Source of the DNA: an uncultured Prevotellaceae bacterium
GTDB lineage: Bacteria; Bacteroidota; Bacteroidia; Bacteroidales; Bacteroidaceae
Reading direction: 5' to 3'
Assembly (NCBI GenBank): GCA_947176535.1
Contig: CAMWQU010000022.1
Location: forward strand, 1 to 43,234
Length of the DNA: 43,234 bases
Shown here: positions 17,237-25,014 of the stretch, piece after piece
Numbering within the stretch: position 1 is the stretch's first letter
How the letters are laid out: every line of letters starts with the position of its first letter
Translations under genes and position numbers: made by a program
The notes under the pieces: model-generated
The model's database searches: none
Seen by the model: only the letters and a program-made list of their open reading frames with translations
Told to the model about the DNA's origin: nothing

Positions 17237-18580
17237 ATGAAAGACAATAGTTTGAGGAGCACCATTGCGGTCTCCCTGACCAATTATCTGGATGCCGGTG
17301 CCATCGTTGCCGGAGCCAGCGGACTCACGCTTTGGCAAAAGTATCTGAATCTCTCCGAAGTGCATTTGGGTTGGCTCAACTTTATCAGTGCCAACTGTCT
17401 GGGAGCCGCATTGGGAGCCATCATAGGTGGTTTTCTGGCCGATAAGTACGGACGTAAATTCATTTACACCTACAACCTGCTTGTCTACATGGCAGGCGTA
17501 TTGCTCGTGATGTGCTCCGTAAACTACCCGATGTTGCTGGCCGGTTTTTTGGTTACCGGCATATCCGTCGGCATAGGTGTTCCGGCTTCGTGGACTTATA
17601 TTTCGGAAAGTTCGGAAGTCAATAACCGTGGACGGAACATTTGCATCTCGCAGATGTCGTGGGGTATTGGCCCGATGGTCATTCTGCTATTGGGCATGCT
17701 GTTTGCTCCGGGCGGCTACTTGTTCGGTTGGGTGGAGGCTTTGGCTCAATTCGTCGCCGGCACCTACCTCCCGACGGAAGCCCTGAATGTGTTCAGTTCC
17801 CGTATCGTATTCTTCTCTCTTTTCGTCATAGCGTTCGTGGCCTGGAATCTGCAACGCAAACTAGAAGAAAGCAAAGAGTGGGAAGCAAATCGAGAAAGTT
17901 CCAAGGCGCAAGGCGAAGACACTGGATTATTGTACGCATTCAAAGTTTTGTTTTCCAACAAGGTGGCGGTTCGCACGGCCGTTTTCCTTGCGACGATTTA
18001 TCTTACATGGAATCTTGTAGCGTCCGTGTTGGGGTTCTTTCTACCCCATATCTACGAGACTGCAGGAGGCATCAGTAACGAGCAGGCCAACTGGATAGCC
18101 AGCACGCAGTGGATGGCAACGGTGGTCACGACATTCGCCTTATCGTTTTTCCTCGACCGCATCAGTCACCGTTCAGTTTACGTAGTGGGACTATTGGTTG
18201 CTATCAGTGCGTGGGTGCTCATCGTCACCATTGGGGTAAACAGTCATATCGTACTATGGGCTTTTGCTCTGCTCTGGGGCATACAAAGCGGATTGTCCGT
18301 TCAAATATTCTATGCACTCTGGGGCTCGGAACTATTCCCCGCCAAATTTCGTGCCGGTGCTCAGGGGCTGATGTTCTTTGTCGTGCGCGGCTTATCGGCT
18401 GTATGGGGAATTGCCTTTACCCTCATTTATGGCAAACATGGCGAGGGATTTACCGTTGCCGCCTACTGCATGATAGCCCTGCTGCTTATCTCTCTGGTTG
18501 TGGGTGCCATTGGTTGCCCCGCCACACGCGGAAAATCGCTAAACGAGATAACCCGAGAGCGTTACGGAGATACGATTTAA
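17237..18580 (+). CDS. MFS sugar transporter, probable L-rhamnose uptake
   Basis: Twelve-helix major facilitator of 447 residues. The signature loop between TM2 and TM3 is GGFLADKYGRKFIYTYNLL, and a second RKLEESKEWEAN region lies in the central cytoplasmic loop, both as in the sugar-porter group. The second half contains SFFLDRISHRSVYVVG. Its location between isomerase and aldolase genes makes L-rhamnose (or L-rhamnulose) the likely substrate. This differs from the RhaT-type (DMT superfamily) symporter of Enterobacteria. The assignment to rhamnose is by context; the fold is clear. Confidence 0.9.
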   Translation: MKDNSLRSTIAVSLTNYLDAGAIVAGASGLTLWQKYLNLSEVHLGWLNFISANCLGAALGAIIGGFLADKYGRKFIYTYNLLVYMAGVLLVMCSVNYPMLLAGFLVTGISVGIGVPASWTYISESSEVNNRGRNICISQMSWGIGPMVILLLGMLFAPGGYLFGWVEALAQFVAGTYLPTEALNVFSSRIVFFSLFVIAFVAWNLQRKLEESKEWEANRESSKAQGEDTGLLYAFKVLFSNKVAVRTAVFLATIYLTWNLVASVLGFFLPHIYETAGGISNEQANWIASTQWMATVVTTFALSFFLDRISHRSVYVVGLLVAISAWVLIVTIGVNSHIVLWAFALLWGIQSGLSVQIFYALWGSELFPAKFRAGAQGLMFFVVRGLSAVWGIAFTLIYGKHGEGFTVAAYCMIALLLISLVVGAIGCPATRGKSLNEITRERYGDTI

Positions 18581-18622
18581 GGAACTGATAAGAAGTTATA
18601 AATCTTCCATTTCTATATAACT

Positions 18623-19435
18623 ATGAAATCAATACTGGAAAACAGACCCGCCTTGAGGGCCGAAGTGGAAAAGGTGGCCGAAATTGCAGGATACCTGTGG
18701 CAAAAAGGATGGGCGGAACGTAATGGCGGCAACATTACGGTGAACGTAACCGAGTGGATTGACGATGAAGTGCGCCATATGCCCGCCATTGGGCCCGTCA
18801 CGCCTATTGGCCTGACGCTGACCCACCTGAAAGGATGTTACTTTTATTGCAAGGGTACAAATATGCGTATGCGGGACTTGGCCCGTCGTCCGATGGAGAA
18901 CGGCAGCATTATCCGCATACTCGACGATTGCACATCGTATGAGATGATTGCCGACAATCCCGTGTGCCCGACCAGTGAGTTACCCAGTCACTTGGCCGTA
19001 CACAACTATTTATTGGGCAAAGGTTCGCCTTACCGTGCCTCTGTACATACCCACCCGATAGAGTTAGTTGCCCTTACGCATGGCAGTAAATGGATGGAAA
19101 AAGACGTCGCCTCGCGTATGCTTTGGTCTATGATTCCGGAGACGAAGGCATTCTGTCCACGTGGACTGGGCATGATACCCTACATGCTGCCCGGCAGTAC
19201 GGAGCTGGCCGAGGCCACCATACGCACCATAGCGGACGACTACGACGTTGTCATGTGGGAGAAACATGGAGTATTTGCCGTTGATGTGGATGTCATGGCA
19301 GCCTTTGACCAAATAGATGTGCTGAACAAAAGTGCCCTCATCTACATACAGAGCCGTGCCTTAGGACACGAACCAGAAGGAATGAGCGATGAGCAAATGG
19401 CTGAAATGAGCCGTGCGTTCAACTTACCCAAATAA
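18623..19435 (+). CDS. rhaD: rhamnulose-1-phosphate aldolase
   Basis: Class II (zinc) aldolase that cleaves L-rhamnulose-1-phosphate to dihydroxyacetone phosphate and L-lactaldehyde. Visible features are the phosphate-binding GGNITVN, TSELPSHLAVHN, the metal-binding HTHPIELVALTHG and the late EKHGVFAVD. At 270 residues it agrees with RhaD. It lies 42 bases after the transporter gene and 31 bases before the mutarotase start. No lactaldehyde reductase gene is present in the window, so disposal of lactaldehyde is encoded elsewhere. Confidence 0.96.
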   Translation: MKSILENRPALRAEVEKVAEIAGYLWQKGWAERNGGNITVNVTEWIDDEVRHMPAIGPVTPIGLTLTHLKGCYFYCKGTNMRMRDLARRPMENGSIIRILDDCTSYEMIADNPVCPTSELPSHLAVHNYLLGKGSPYRASVHTHPIELVALTHGSKWMEKDVASRMLWSMIPETKAFCPRGLGMIPYMLPGSTELAEATIRTIADDYDVVMWEKHGVFAVDVDVMAAFDQIDVLNKSALIYIQSRALGHEPEGMSDEQMAEMSRAFNLPK

Positions 19436-19466
19436 ACCCCTTACGCCTACAATAAAGACAAAAACA

Positions 19467-19784
19467 ATGAAACGCTTTGCATTTAAGATGTACCTCAAAC
19501 CCGGATGTGAGGAGGAATACCAAAAACGCCATGCCGCCATCTGGCCCGAACTCAAGCAGATGATTCGGGAGCAGGGTGTCGGTAATTATAGCATTTACTG
19601 GGATAAGGATACAAACATTCTGTTTGCTTATCAGGAGTGCACGGGAACAGGAAACTCACAGGACACATCGGACGTTGATCCCATCACCCAACGTTGGTGG
19701 GACATGATGTCGGACATTATGGAAGTGAATCCCGACAACTCTCCCGTGACGGTTCCGCTTACGGAACTCTTTCACATGGGTTAA
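19467..19784 (+). CDS. rhaM: L-rhamnose mutarotase
   Basis: Interconverts the alpha and beta anomers of L-rhamnose, supplying the form the isomerase accepts. The ATG at 19467 gives a 105-residue protein starting MKRFAFKMYLKPG, the usual N-terminus and length of the family; an upstream in-frame ATG (19413) lies inside rhaD and is rejected. The catalytic His22 (KRHAAIWPEL) is present, as are YSIYWD and the C-terminal W-W-D-x-M motif (RWWDMMSDIME). It is the last gene of the rhamnose operon. Confidence 0.95.
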   Translation: MKRFAFKMYLKPGCEEEYQKRHAAIWPELKQMIREQGVGNYSIYWDKDTNILFAYQECTGTGNSQDTSDVDPITQRWWDMMSDIMEVNPDNSPVTVPLTELFHMG

Positions 19785-19821
19785 TACTTGGCTGTAAATG
19801 GTCATGATAAAAGACTGTAAT

Positions 19822-21054
19822 ATGACATACTCAAAAAGAATTGCAATATGCTTATTAGCATGTATATGCTATCTTTCTGCTTTTGCTCAACAAGAGCAAT
19901 ATCAGACACAATTAAATATGATAAAGCAAGCATTTGACAATAAGGATATTGCTCTATTAGATGGAATGATTGCCGATAGTTGCACTATTTTAGGTAAATC
20001 CGGCAATTTGCTACTGCCTTCGCTCAAAGCAATATATGCAACACTCACAAATAATACAATTGATAGCATGACACTTGTAAGCTCAGAGCCTACCGCTAAC
20101 GGTGGTACACGATTGACTTACAAAATAAATTATTCAATTTTCGGAGAAAAAGATGCTTGTTTCGCTTTCGATGAGAATGGAAAAATTATTCAATTAGATT
20201 ATCTGACGGGGGCAAAATCACAGACAGTTAAAAAGGTCTCTGCGAAGAAATCAGCAATCCCAGTTATCTCAATTCCATTTCTTTTGGATAAAAATCACCT
20301 GGTAATTCTTAAAGGTCAAGTAAATGGAAAAGAATGTAATTTAATATGGGATTCAGGCGCAAAGCGTTCTATCCTAAATTCTGACTATTTTACAAATTCG
20401 GAGTCTGAAAGTGGAACAACAAATCTTGGCGGTGTTAATGGGAAGTCAGCCACAGGGATAGCTGTAGCAGACAGTATTACTCTGAATGTATCTGGTATTA
20501 CTGTCGAAAATGGCACATTCCTTACAAAGAGTTTGAAACACTTGGAAGCAAACGCAGAAGAAATTCCGATAGCCGGATTGATTGGCATGGATATATTAGG
20601 AGGCTATGACATCATTTATGATTACGATACAAAGAAGCTAACCTTAATAGATTCTCAAGCGCAGATACGCCTTCAAGGAAATCCGATTGCAACAGTACCA
20701 TACAGTCAGTTTGCTTCAGATTATCTGCCATGTATAAAAGTAAATATTGACGGAAAAGAAGTTGAATTAGGAATAGACTGCGGAGCAGGTGCAAATCTAA
20801 TTCATAAGTCTGCGTTGCCGAAAGGAATACAGTTTGATACGGCACATCTTGCAGGGATTTCGGGAGATATTACCAAACAACAATTCGGAAATATGAACTT
20901 TACAATAGGCGATATTTTGTTTGAAGATCAACCTTTTGTGGTAGGTGACATAAGCCATTTGAACCTTGGTATAGATGGACTGCTTGGCTATCCATTTTTA
21001 AGTTCACACAAAATGATGTTCAAAAATTCGACCAAAGAACTGATTATATTCTAA
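19822..21054 (+). CDS. exported retropepsin-like aspartyl protease homologue
   Basis: Protein of 410 residues from the ATG at 19822, chosen because it begins a good Sec signal peptide (MTYSKRIAICLLACICYLSAFAQ); an ATG eight codons earlier gives no better start. After an N-terminal domain (about 25-135) with a short alpha+beta, possibly SnoaL-like pattern, two pepsin-like half domains follow. The first has D177-S-G in an IWDSGAKRSIL strand, the second D319-C-G in GIDCGAGANLIH; each is followed by a hydrophobic I/L-G-x-D/P flap region (GLIGMDILGGYDIIYDY and GLLGYPFLSS). The gene is clearly more AT-rich than its neighbours. It starts 37 bases after rhaM. Substrate is unknown, and protease activity is uncertain given D-C-G in the second lobe. 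Confidence 0.82.
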   Translation: MTYSKRIAICLLACICYLSAFAQQEQYQTQLNMIKQAFDNKDIALLDGMIADSCTILGKSGNLLLPSLKAIYATLTNNTIDSMTLVSSEPTANGGTRLTYKINYSIFGEKDACFAFDENGKIIQLDYLTGAKSQTVKKVSAKKSAIPVISIPFLLDKNHLVILKGQVNGKECNLIWDSGAKRSILNSDYFTNSESESGTTNLGGVNGKSATGIAVADSITLNVSGITVENGTFLTKSLKHLEANAEEIPIAGLIGMDILGGYDIIYDYDTKKLTLIDSQAQIRLQGNPIATVPYSQFASDYLPCIKVNIDGKEVELGIDCGAGANLIHKSALPKGIQFDTAHLAGISGDITKQQFGNMNFTIGDILFEDQPFVVGDISHLNLGIDGLLGYPFLSSHKMMFKNSTKELIIF

Positions 21055-21070
21055 GATTGAAATTACGTTA

Positions 21071-21105
21071 ATCAATCTCGGCAATATTGCCGAGATTGAT
21101 TTTTA
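21071..21105 (+). terminator. rho-independent terminator after the protease-like gene
   Basis: ATCAATCTCGGCAAT is followed at once by its reverse complement ATTGCCGAGATTGAT (21071-21100), a perfect 30-base palindrome, then a T-run. It lies 16 bases after the stop of the upstream plus-strand gene. Because the palindrome is symmetric it might also serve the convergent DUF4301 gene, although its T-run lies on the plus side. Confidence 0.85.
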
Positions 21106-21165
21106 ATAGCATAGTAAGAACCTTTATTAGTACATGGACTGACTATACAGAAACCACAAAACGGT

Positions 21166-22683
21166 TTATTGATGCTCTTTGCGCAATAAATCGTTTACGG
21201 TTTTTACCGGATTGAATGTCTCCAAAGGCACTTCCACAAAGATAGTAGTCCAATCGCTCATGGCACCATTCCAAAGGCCGGGAAGTTCCAACGCTTTAAG
21301 TTCCTTTCCGTTCTTACTCTTATGAGAGATAAATCCGGTAGCGGCATCGACGTAATCGAGAAGATTGAACTTTTCTCCCTTATAGTTTCTTACGCCACAT
21401 ACGAGATCCACTGGGTTGAAGTGTGTACCTTCAGCAAACATCTGCATATATTGGGGATTATTGCAGTCTATTTGGCTACTCTCCAATATCTGCGGGGAAA
21501 TACTACCATCGGAATTGTATGCGAGGAAGGGCCCGCCACCGGGTTCACCCACATTCTTCACCACACCACAAACGCGCATCGGTCGATTGAGTTTGCTGCG
21601 TAAGCGTTCTATCTGCTCTACAAGCGGCATATCACTTATTCCGGGAATCTCGATAGAAAGGCTATAACAAACGAAATGCGTTATCTCTTCAAGCTGAGAT
21701 TGTGACAGATTACCGGAATCCAACATTTCGAGATAATGGAAAACCTGTTTCTGCAGATTGACAAGAGTACCGGCAATAACCTGCTTCCAAGTGACGATAA
21801 CGGGTTTCAGATGGTCAGGAACGACGTTATCAATATTCTTTATAAACACAATATCACTCTGCAAATCGTTCAGGTTCTGTATGAGTGCCCCATGACCGCC
21901 GGGACGGAAAAGAAGTGAGCCATCCTCATTGCGGAAAGGCGTATTATCGGGGTTGGCCGCCACCGTATCGGTAGATGCTTTCTGTTCCGAAAAACTAACC
22001 CGGTAATGCACCCCATATTCCTGTTCATACTCAGGAAGAATGCGCTCCAGCAGGTCTTCGAACAAGGGGCGATGTTCCCCGCTCACGGTAAAGTGAACAT
22101 CAGTCTCGCCCTGAGACGATGCGTAGAGGGCCGCTTCTACGAGTTGTTCCTCAAGCGGCGTGCGCACCATGTCATCGTAAGCATGGAACTGCAAAAGTCC
22201 TTTGGGAAGTTTTCCGTAATTAAGTCCGTCCGGACTGAGCATCGTAGCCACGACGGCCTTGTAATTTCCGCTGTCGATAAGAGCATCTACTCCCATTCCC
22301 TCACACACATAGCAAGCATCATCAAGTGCCTGAAAGAAAGCGAAATCATGAATGTGACTAAAGTATTGCTTTTCGGCCTCCGTCGTAGGTTCGTCATACT
22401 CTGCATCCAGAAACTCAAACATACTCTTGAACATACGACTGGCAGCCCCACTGGCCGGTACGAATTTAGTGATGCGATGTCCCTCGCTTTTGTATTCCTC
22501 CCAAATAGCCATACAACGAGCGAGTTCGGCTTCATCGGGAACAGAAATACCTTTCCCGATGGATGCAGCTCCAGCCAGACGCAAGAAAGGGAATCCGGTT
22601 CGGAACTCATGCAATTGCTGTTCAACTTGTGCTTCGCTGATGCCCTTTGCCTTCAACTGGGCCTTGTCTGCCGATGTTATCAT
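21166..22683 (-). CDS. DUF4301 family protein
   Basis: Cytoplasmic protein of 505 residues belonging to the DUF4301 family of Bacteroidetes. The conserved N-terminal segment KFVPASGAASRMFKSMFEFLD is reminiscent of nucleotide-sugar pyrophosphorylase/nucleotidyltransferase loops. Other family-like blocks are LPKGLLQFHAYDD, HFTVSGEHRPLFEDLL, LFRPGGHGALIQNLNDL and GVVKNVGEPGGGPFLA. The last two resemble sugar-nucleotide-transferase active-site loops (GGHGAL, N-x-G-x-P-G-G-G), so a nucleotidyltransferase-like activity is plausible but unproven. It is divergent from the relA-like gene and has its own promoter. Confidence 0.85.
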   Translation of the reverse strand: MITSADKAQLKAKGISEAQVEQQLHEFRTGFPFLRLAGAASIGKGISVPDEAELARCMAIWEEYKSEGHRITKFVPASGAASRMFKSMFEFLDAEYDEPTTEAEKQYFSHIHDFAFFQALDDACYVCEGMGVDALIDSGNYKAVVATMLSPDGLNYGKLPKGLLQFHAYDDMVRTPLEEQLVEAALYASSQGETDVHFTVSGEHRPLFEDLLERILPEYEQEYGVHYRVSFSEQKASTDTVAANPDNTPFRNEDGSLLFRPGGHGALIQNLNDLQSDIVFIKNIDNVVPDHLKPVIVTWKQVIAGTLVNLQKQVFHYLEMLDSGNLSQSQLEEITHFVCYSLSIEIPGISDMPLVEQIERLRSKLNRPMRVCGVVKNVGEPGGGPFLAYNSDGSISPQILESSQIDCNNPQYMQMFAEGTHFNPVDLVCGVRNYKGEKFNLLDYVDAATGFISHKSKNGKELKALELPGLWNGAMSDWTTIFVEVPLETFNPVKTVNDLLRKEHQ

Positions 22684-22721
22684 AATGCGGTATTTTAGTA
22701 GGTATGTACGTTTTCAATGCA

Positions 22722-22729
22722 CAAAGTTA
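22722..22729 (-). promoter_or_regulatory. -7 box for the DUF4301 gene
   Basis: On the minus strand this reads TAACTTTG, an exact TAnnTTTG match, 39 bases before the DUF4301 start. A TTGG sequence lies about 17 bases upstream of it, near the expected -33 position. Confidence 0.6.
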
Positions 22730-22773
22730 CAAATTATTTCCATTTTCCAATTTCCATTTCTCAATATTATTTG

Positions 22774-22781
22774 TAACTTTG
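22774..22781 (+). promoter_or_regulatory. -7 box for the relA-like gene
   Basis: TAACTTTG on the plus strand, 21 bases before the relA-like start codon. It is an exact match to the Bacteroidetes -7 consensus and is arranged back-to-back with the DUF4301 promoter 45 bases away. Confidence 0.65.
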
Positions 22782-22802
22782 TAAAATAAAGATGTTCGGA
22801 AA

Positions 22803-24776
22803 ATGGAATCTATCGACAAAGCAACCTACGAGTTGTTAGCTTCCATGGTTGGAGGCGAAGAAGAGCGCGATGCGATGTTTGGCAACGCGGAAGTGCTGAA
22901 TACGGGGGTAGAAGCTCTCACAAGGCTACTGCAACAGGTACCTCTTTCATCAATCGGTACGGAGAATTTCCGTTCGCTGTTTGTGACCACGGCGGCCGAC
23001 ATGCGCGTCATTCTGTTTATGATTTCCCGGTGTGTAATAAGAATACGAAATTACGACTGCCACCAACCCGATGAACAGTTGCTGCAAGAGGCAGCTCTGC
23101 TCTATGCCCCACTGGCTCATAAGTTGGGACTCTACCAACTGAAATCGGAACTTGAAGACCTCAGTCTAAAGTTTCAGGAGCACGACGCCTATTACCACAT
23201 TGCACACATGCTCAACCAGAAGAAACGCGAACGTGATGCCTACATCGCCCGATTTGTACAAGCCATAGATGAGCGTTTGCAGCCCACCGGCTTGCACTAC
23301 CATATTAAACAACGCACAAAGTCCATTCACTCCATTTATCAGAAGATGAAAAAGCAACAGGTGGACGTGGACGGTGTCTACGACCTCTTTGCTTTACGCA
23401 TCATACTCGATTCTCCGCGCGACCGCGAACATGCCGACTGCTGGCAAGTATTCAGCATCATCACGGATATGTATCAGTTCAATCCCAAGCGTATGCGCGA
23501 CTGGCTCAGCAAACCGAAATCGAACGGCTATGAGAGCCTGCATATTACGGTACTGGGGCCAGACAAGCACTGGGTGGAAGTGCAGATACGCACGGAACGT
23601 ATGGACGACATTGCCGAACACGGACTGGCGGCCCACTGGCGATATAAAGGAATCAAAAGCACCGAAGGCGGTATCGAGACATGGTTCGCGCACATACGCA
23701 CGGCACTGGAAACCGGCGATCGGGACACTGTCACCGGTTTAGTGGAAGACGAGGTGTTTGTGTTCACGCCTCGTGACGACCTCTTTCGTCTGCCCATAGG
23801 AGCGACCGTGCTCGACTTCGCCTATGCCGTTCACACGCAGGTCGGCAACCACTGTACAGGAGCAAAAATAGGCCAAAAGAACGTCACACTGAAACATAAA
23901 CTGCAAAGCGGTGACCACGTGGAGATACAGACCTCCAACAATCAGTCCCCAAAACGAGACTGGCTTGGCATAGCCACCACAAGCCGCGCACGCTCAAAGA
24001 TACGCCAGAGCCTGAAAGAGGCCGAAGCGGGCCGCACCACACTAGCCAAAGAACTGGTGGAACGAAAGATGAAGAACCGCAAGCTCGAATACGCCGAGGC
24101 GACGTTCATGCACACCATCAAGCGGTTGGGCTTCAAAATTGTCACCGACTTTTATCGGGCTATCGCAGAGGAACGGCTCGACGTAAACAACGTCCTTGAA
24201 GCTTATCAAGCCCAACAGCGGCATGAACGGGGCGAGGACGAAGTGGAAACACGCTCGGCCGGCGAATTTGTCATGCAAAAAGAGAGCAATGCCCTTTCCG
24301 CTCCCGGCTCTTCTCAGTCCGGCAGTCAGTCCGACGTACTTGTCATCGACCAAGACCTCAAAGGCATTGACTTCCAACTGGCCCGCTGCTGCCACCCCAT
24401 CTTCGGCGATGAAGTATTCGGCTTTGTTTCCGCTACGGGGGGCATCAAAATCCATCGCACCGACTGCCCGAATGCCGAAGCCATGCGCCAGCGCGCCCCC
24501 TATCGTTTCGTGCGTGCCCGATGGGCTTCGAAACATGGCACACAATATAGTATCACCCTGCACATCGTCGGGCAAGACGACATGGGCATTGTAAACAACA
24601 TCACCTCCGTTATCTCGAAAGAAGAGAAGATACTCATGCGGAGCATCAATATTGATTCCTTCGACGGCCTTTTCTCCGGCCATTTGACGGTCATGCTGGA
24701 AGATACCGACCGGCTGACCGGCCTGATTCGCAAACTCAAGAACATACGCGGCGTGAAAAACGTGACGAGAGTATAA
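22803..24776 (+). CDS. RelA/SpoT family protein, probable synthetase-only (p)ppGpp enzyme
   Basis: Stringent-response enzyme of 657 residues. The synthetase domain is intact: TKSIHSIYQKMKK, DLFALRIIL, KPKSNGYESLHIT near residue 237, and VEVQIRTERMDDIAEHGLAAHWRYK. A TGS domain follows near 317 (VFVFTPR, ATVLDFAYAVHTQVG), and an ACT domain ends the protein (about 575-655). The N-terminal HD hydrolase domain is short: only its last helices can be aligned (ENFRSLFVTTAADMRVIL and YAPLAHKLGLYQLKSELEDL). The H, HD and ED catalytic residues are missing, and the usual DRLHNMRT is replaced by RCVIRIRNYD. It should therefore make but not degrade (p)ppGpp; the genome would need another SpoT/Rel hydrolase. 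Confidence 0.9.
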   Translation: MESIDKATYELLASMVGGEEERDAMFGNAEVLNTGVEALTRLLQQVPLSSIGTENFRSLFVTTAADMRVILFMISRCVIRIRNYDCHQPDEQLLQEAALLYAPLAHKLGLYQLKSELEDLSLKFQEHDAYYHIAHMLNQKKRERDAYIARFVQAIDERLQPTGLHYHIKQRTKSIHSIYQKMKKQQVDVDGVYDLFALRIILDSPRDREHADCWQVFSIITDMYQFNPKRMRDWLSKPKSNGYESLHITVLGPDKHWVEVQIRTERMDDIAEHGLAAHWRYKGIKSTEGGIETWFAHIRTALETGDRDTVTGLVEDEVFVFTPRDDLFRLPIGATVLDFAYAVHTQVGNHCTGAKIGQKNVTLKHKLQSGDHVEIQTSNNQSPKRDWLGIATTSRARSKIRQSLKEAEAGRTTLAKELVERKMKNRKLEYAEATFMHTIKRLGFKIVTDFYRAIAEERLDVNNVLEAYQAQQRHERGEDEVETRSAGEFVMQKESNALSAPGSSQSGSQSDVLVIDQDLKGIDFQLARCCHPIFGDEVFGFVSATGGIKIHRTDCPNAEAMRQRAPYRFVRARWASKHGTQYSITLHIVGQDDMGIVNNITSVISKEEKILMRSINIDSFDGLFSGHLTVMLEDTDRLTGLIRKLKNIRGVKNVTRV

Positions 24777-24828
24777 ACATCAGCCTCATACACGGCGATT
24801 GTTGTCCGGAGGCAAGCCAAGGATGAGT

Positions 24829-24894
24829 TTATTCAAAGGCGACCGGTTAATTATTCGCTCACCTTTGAATAATTAACCGGTCGCCTCTGAATAA
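24829..24894. repeat. 66-bp palindromic element, copy 2
   Basis: Arms 24829-24856 and 24867-24894 are 28-bp inverted repeats with one mismatch around a 10-base centre. As 17-nt units: TTATTCAAAGGCGACCG (24829-24845), inverted central unit CGCTCACCTTTGAATAA (24856-24872), inverted end unit CGGTCGCCTCTGAATAA (24878-24894). The central 10 bases GCTCACCTTT are the exact reverse complement of those in copy 1. It lies about 50 bases after the relA-like stop and about 90 bases before the next promoter, where a transcript end is expected. Confidence 0.95.
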
Positions 24895-24982
24895 TAAAGT
24901 CCTCCCGAGGTCTGGAATAAAAGGATATAAACTTTCGGCACGCATTTCCTCGCAAAATAGCGATAAATAGGGGAATATTTTG

Positions 24983-24990
24983 TATATTTG
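24983..24990 (+). promoter_or_regulatory. -7 box for the S9 peptidase-mutS2 operon
   Basis: TATATTTG followed by CA, an exact TAnnTTTG match, 24 bases before the peptidase start codon. No clear -33 box is seen. Confidence 0.65.
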
Positions 24991-25014
24991 CAGTCAGAAT
25001 AATCACAAACCGAC

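Noticed and set aside
19413-19466. Earlier start for the rhamnose mutarotase
   Set aside because: It would lie inside the end of rhaD and add 18 residues absent from the family; the ATG at 19467 gives the normal length with His22 in place.
22006-22698. Plus-strand open frame of 230 codons
   Set aside because: It is antisense to the DUF4301 gene and contains the minus-strand start region.
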